From Bacteroidota bacterium (GTDB lineage: Bacteria; Bacteroidota; Bacteroidia; B-17B0; Aurantibacillaceae), in contig JAHBTI010000006.1 in the NCBI GenBank assembly GCA_019638705.1, forward strand, positions 62,001 to 126,000: DNA of 64,000 nt, read 5' to 3'. The position numbers and the translations under genes are program-made. Under the pieces are notes generated by a model, which had not been told where the DNA came from, made no database searches, and saw nothing but the letters and a program-made list of their open reading frames with translations. The number at the start of each line of letters is the position of its first letter. The first letter of the stretch is position 1. Shown in pieces: positions 63,564 to 64,000 of the stretch.

Positions 63564-64000
63564 TCAACTCAGAGAGTTGTTCTCAATAAACTGATAAAAA
63601 CGTTCTTTGTATTGTTCGGCTACGGTTATGCGCTCGTTGTTTATCACAATTTGGTTGCGCTCAACGGTTGAAATTTTATTTAAAGCCACAATAAAAGAAC
63701 GGTGTACGCGCATAAATTGCTCTTCGGGCAATTCCTGTTCCAGCGTTTTTAAACTCATTAACGTTAATATTGGTTTGGCTTGAGTATTCACCCAAATTTT
63801 AACGTAATCTTTTAAGCCTTCAATGTAAAATATATCGTTTAAGTTTATTTTTATTTGCTTGTAATCCGACCTTACAAAAATAAAACGGTCGTGTTGTGAG
63901 GCTTTTGTTTTTTCTTCGCCAATGTTAATGCGCTCTGCCGCTTTGTTGGCAGCTTTCAAAAATTCAGAATAATTAAATGGTTTCAGCAAATAATCTACCG
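63564..64000 (-). CDS. LytTR-family response regulator, C-terminal part
   Basis: The frame is open to the window edge, so the 5' part of the gene lies beyond 64000. The visible residues are the end of the receiver domain (VDYLLKPFNYSEFLKAA) and a LytTR DNA-binding domain (KINLNDIFYIEGLKDYVKIW, MRVHRSFIVALNKISTVERNQ). These regulators act with a histidine kinase of the LytS/YehU type, usually adjacent; not visible here. DNA target unknown. Confidence 0.92.
   Translation of the reverse strand, partial: VDYLLKPFNYSEFLKAANKAAERINIGEEKTKASQHDRFIFVRSDYKQIKINLNDIFYIEGLKDYVKIWVNTQAKPILTLMSLKTLEQELPEEQFMRVHRSFIVALNKISTVERNQIVINNERITVAEQYKERFYQFIENNSLS

Overview
The window is chromosomal DNA from a member of the Bacteroidota, probably the Chitinophagales/Sphingobacteriales side. 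The evidence is AT-rich coding DNA, three secreted proteins with type IX secretion (T9SS) sorting domains (types A and B), the rpmB-rpmG-DUF4295 cluster, TAnnTTTG-type -7 promoter elements, and almost no Shine-Dalgarno sequences. Most of it is ordinary core genome in short operons. No tRNA, rRNA, CRISPR array or prophage was recognised.

Layout. 1-5400: the end of an outer-membrane receptor, a secreted protein, metG, an LD-carboxypeptidase, a DinB-like protein and a lipoprotein. 5400-9500: a minus-strand nucleotide-sugar operon (DegT aminotransferase, four-helix-bundle protein, ugd, UDP-xylose synthase) with a related palindromic repeat at each main junction. 9500-13900: pruA, parB/parA and a metallo-hydrolase. 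13900-23900: flavin reductase, rsmE, a T9SS cargo protein, a DUF58 protein, a ureohydrolase-fold protein with a degenerate metal site beside hutI, acyP, a SurA-like chaperone and menG. 24000-36800: a second parvulin chaperone, a TlpA-like thioredoxin, two large T9SS cargo proteins, and DUF2911, SIMPL and SRPBCC proteins. 36800-42700: thiamine-binding protein, accB-accC, purD, and ccmB-ccmC-ccmD-ccmE with a Cys-type CcmE. 42700-56000: ppx/ppk1, an FAD oxidoreductase, a MacB-like permease, folD, a toxin-antitoxin pair, ffh, a PLD/zinc-ribbon protein overlapping ribD, and ribosomal protein genes. 56100-64000: ftsY, an outer-membrane protein gene broken by a 2.9-kb transposon, infC-thrS, and the end of a LytTR response regulator.

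The main accessory feature is an IS1595-family cargo transposon at 57423-60347. Its 23-bp terminal inverted repeats match at 20 positions and it is flanked by a perfect 8-bp target duplication. Removing it restores an uninterrupted 216-codon frame. Besides the transposase it carries a P63C-domain gene in a 4-bp overlap, a strongly self-complementary non-coding segment, a four-helix membrane protein and a small charged protein. This is the best candidate in the window for an undescribed system.

The second theme is dispersed intergenic palindromes. At least six sequence families, roughly 60-190 bp each, occupy the short gaps between genes. In one place an element of one family lies inside another, and one element has 17-bp terminal inverted repeats like a MITE. 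Other points of interest are a probable AUU/AUC start of infC behind a perfect GGAGG, a tetranucleotide repeat inside a signal peptide, and a pseudo-ureohydrolase next to hutI.
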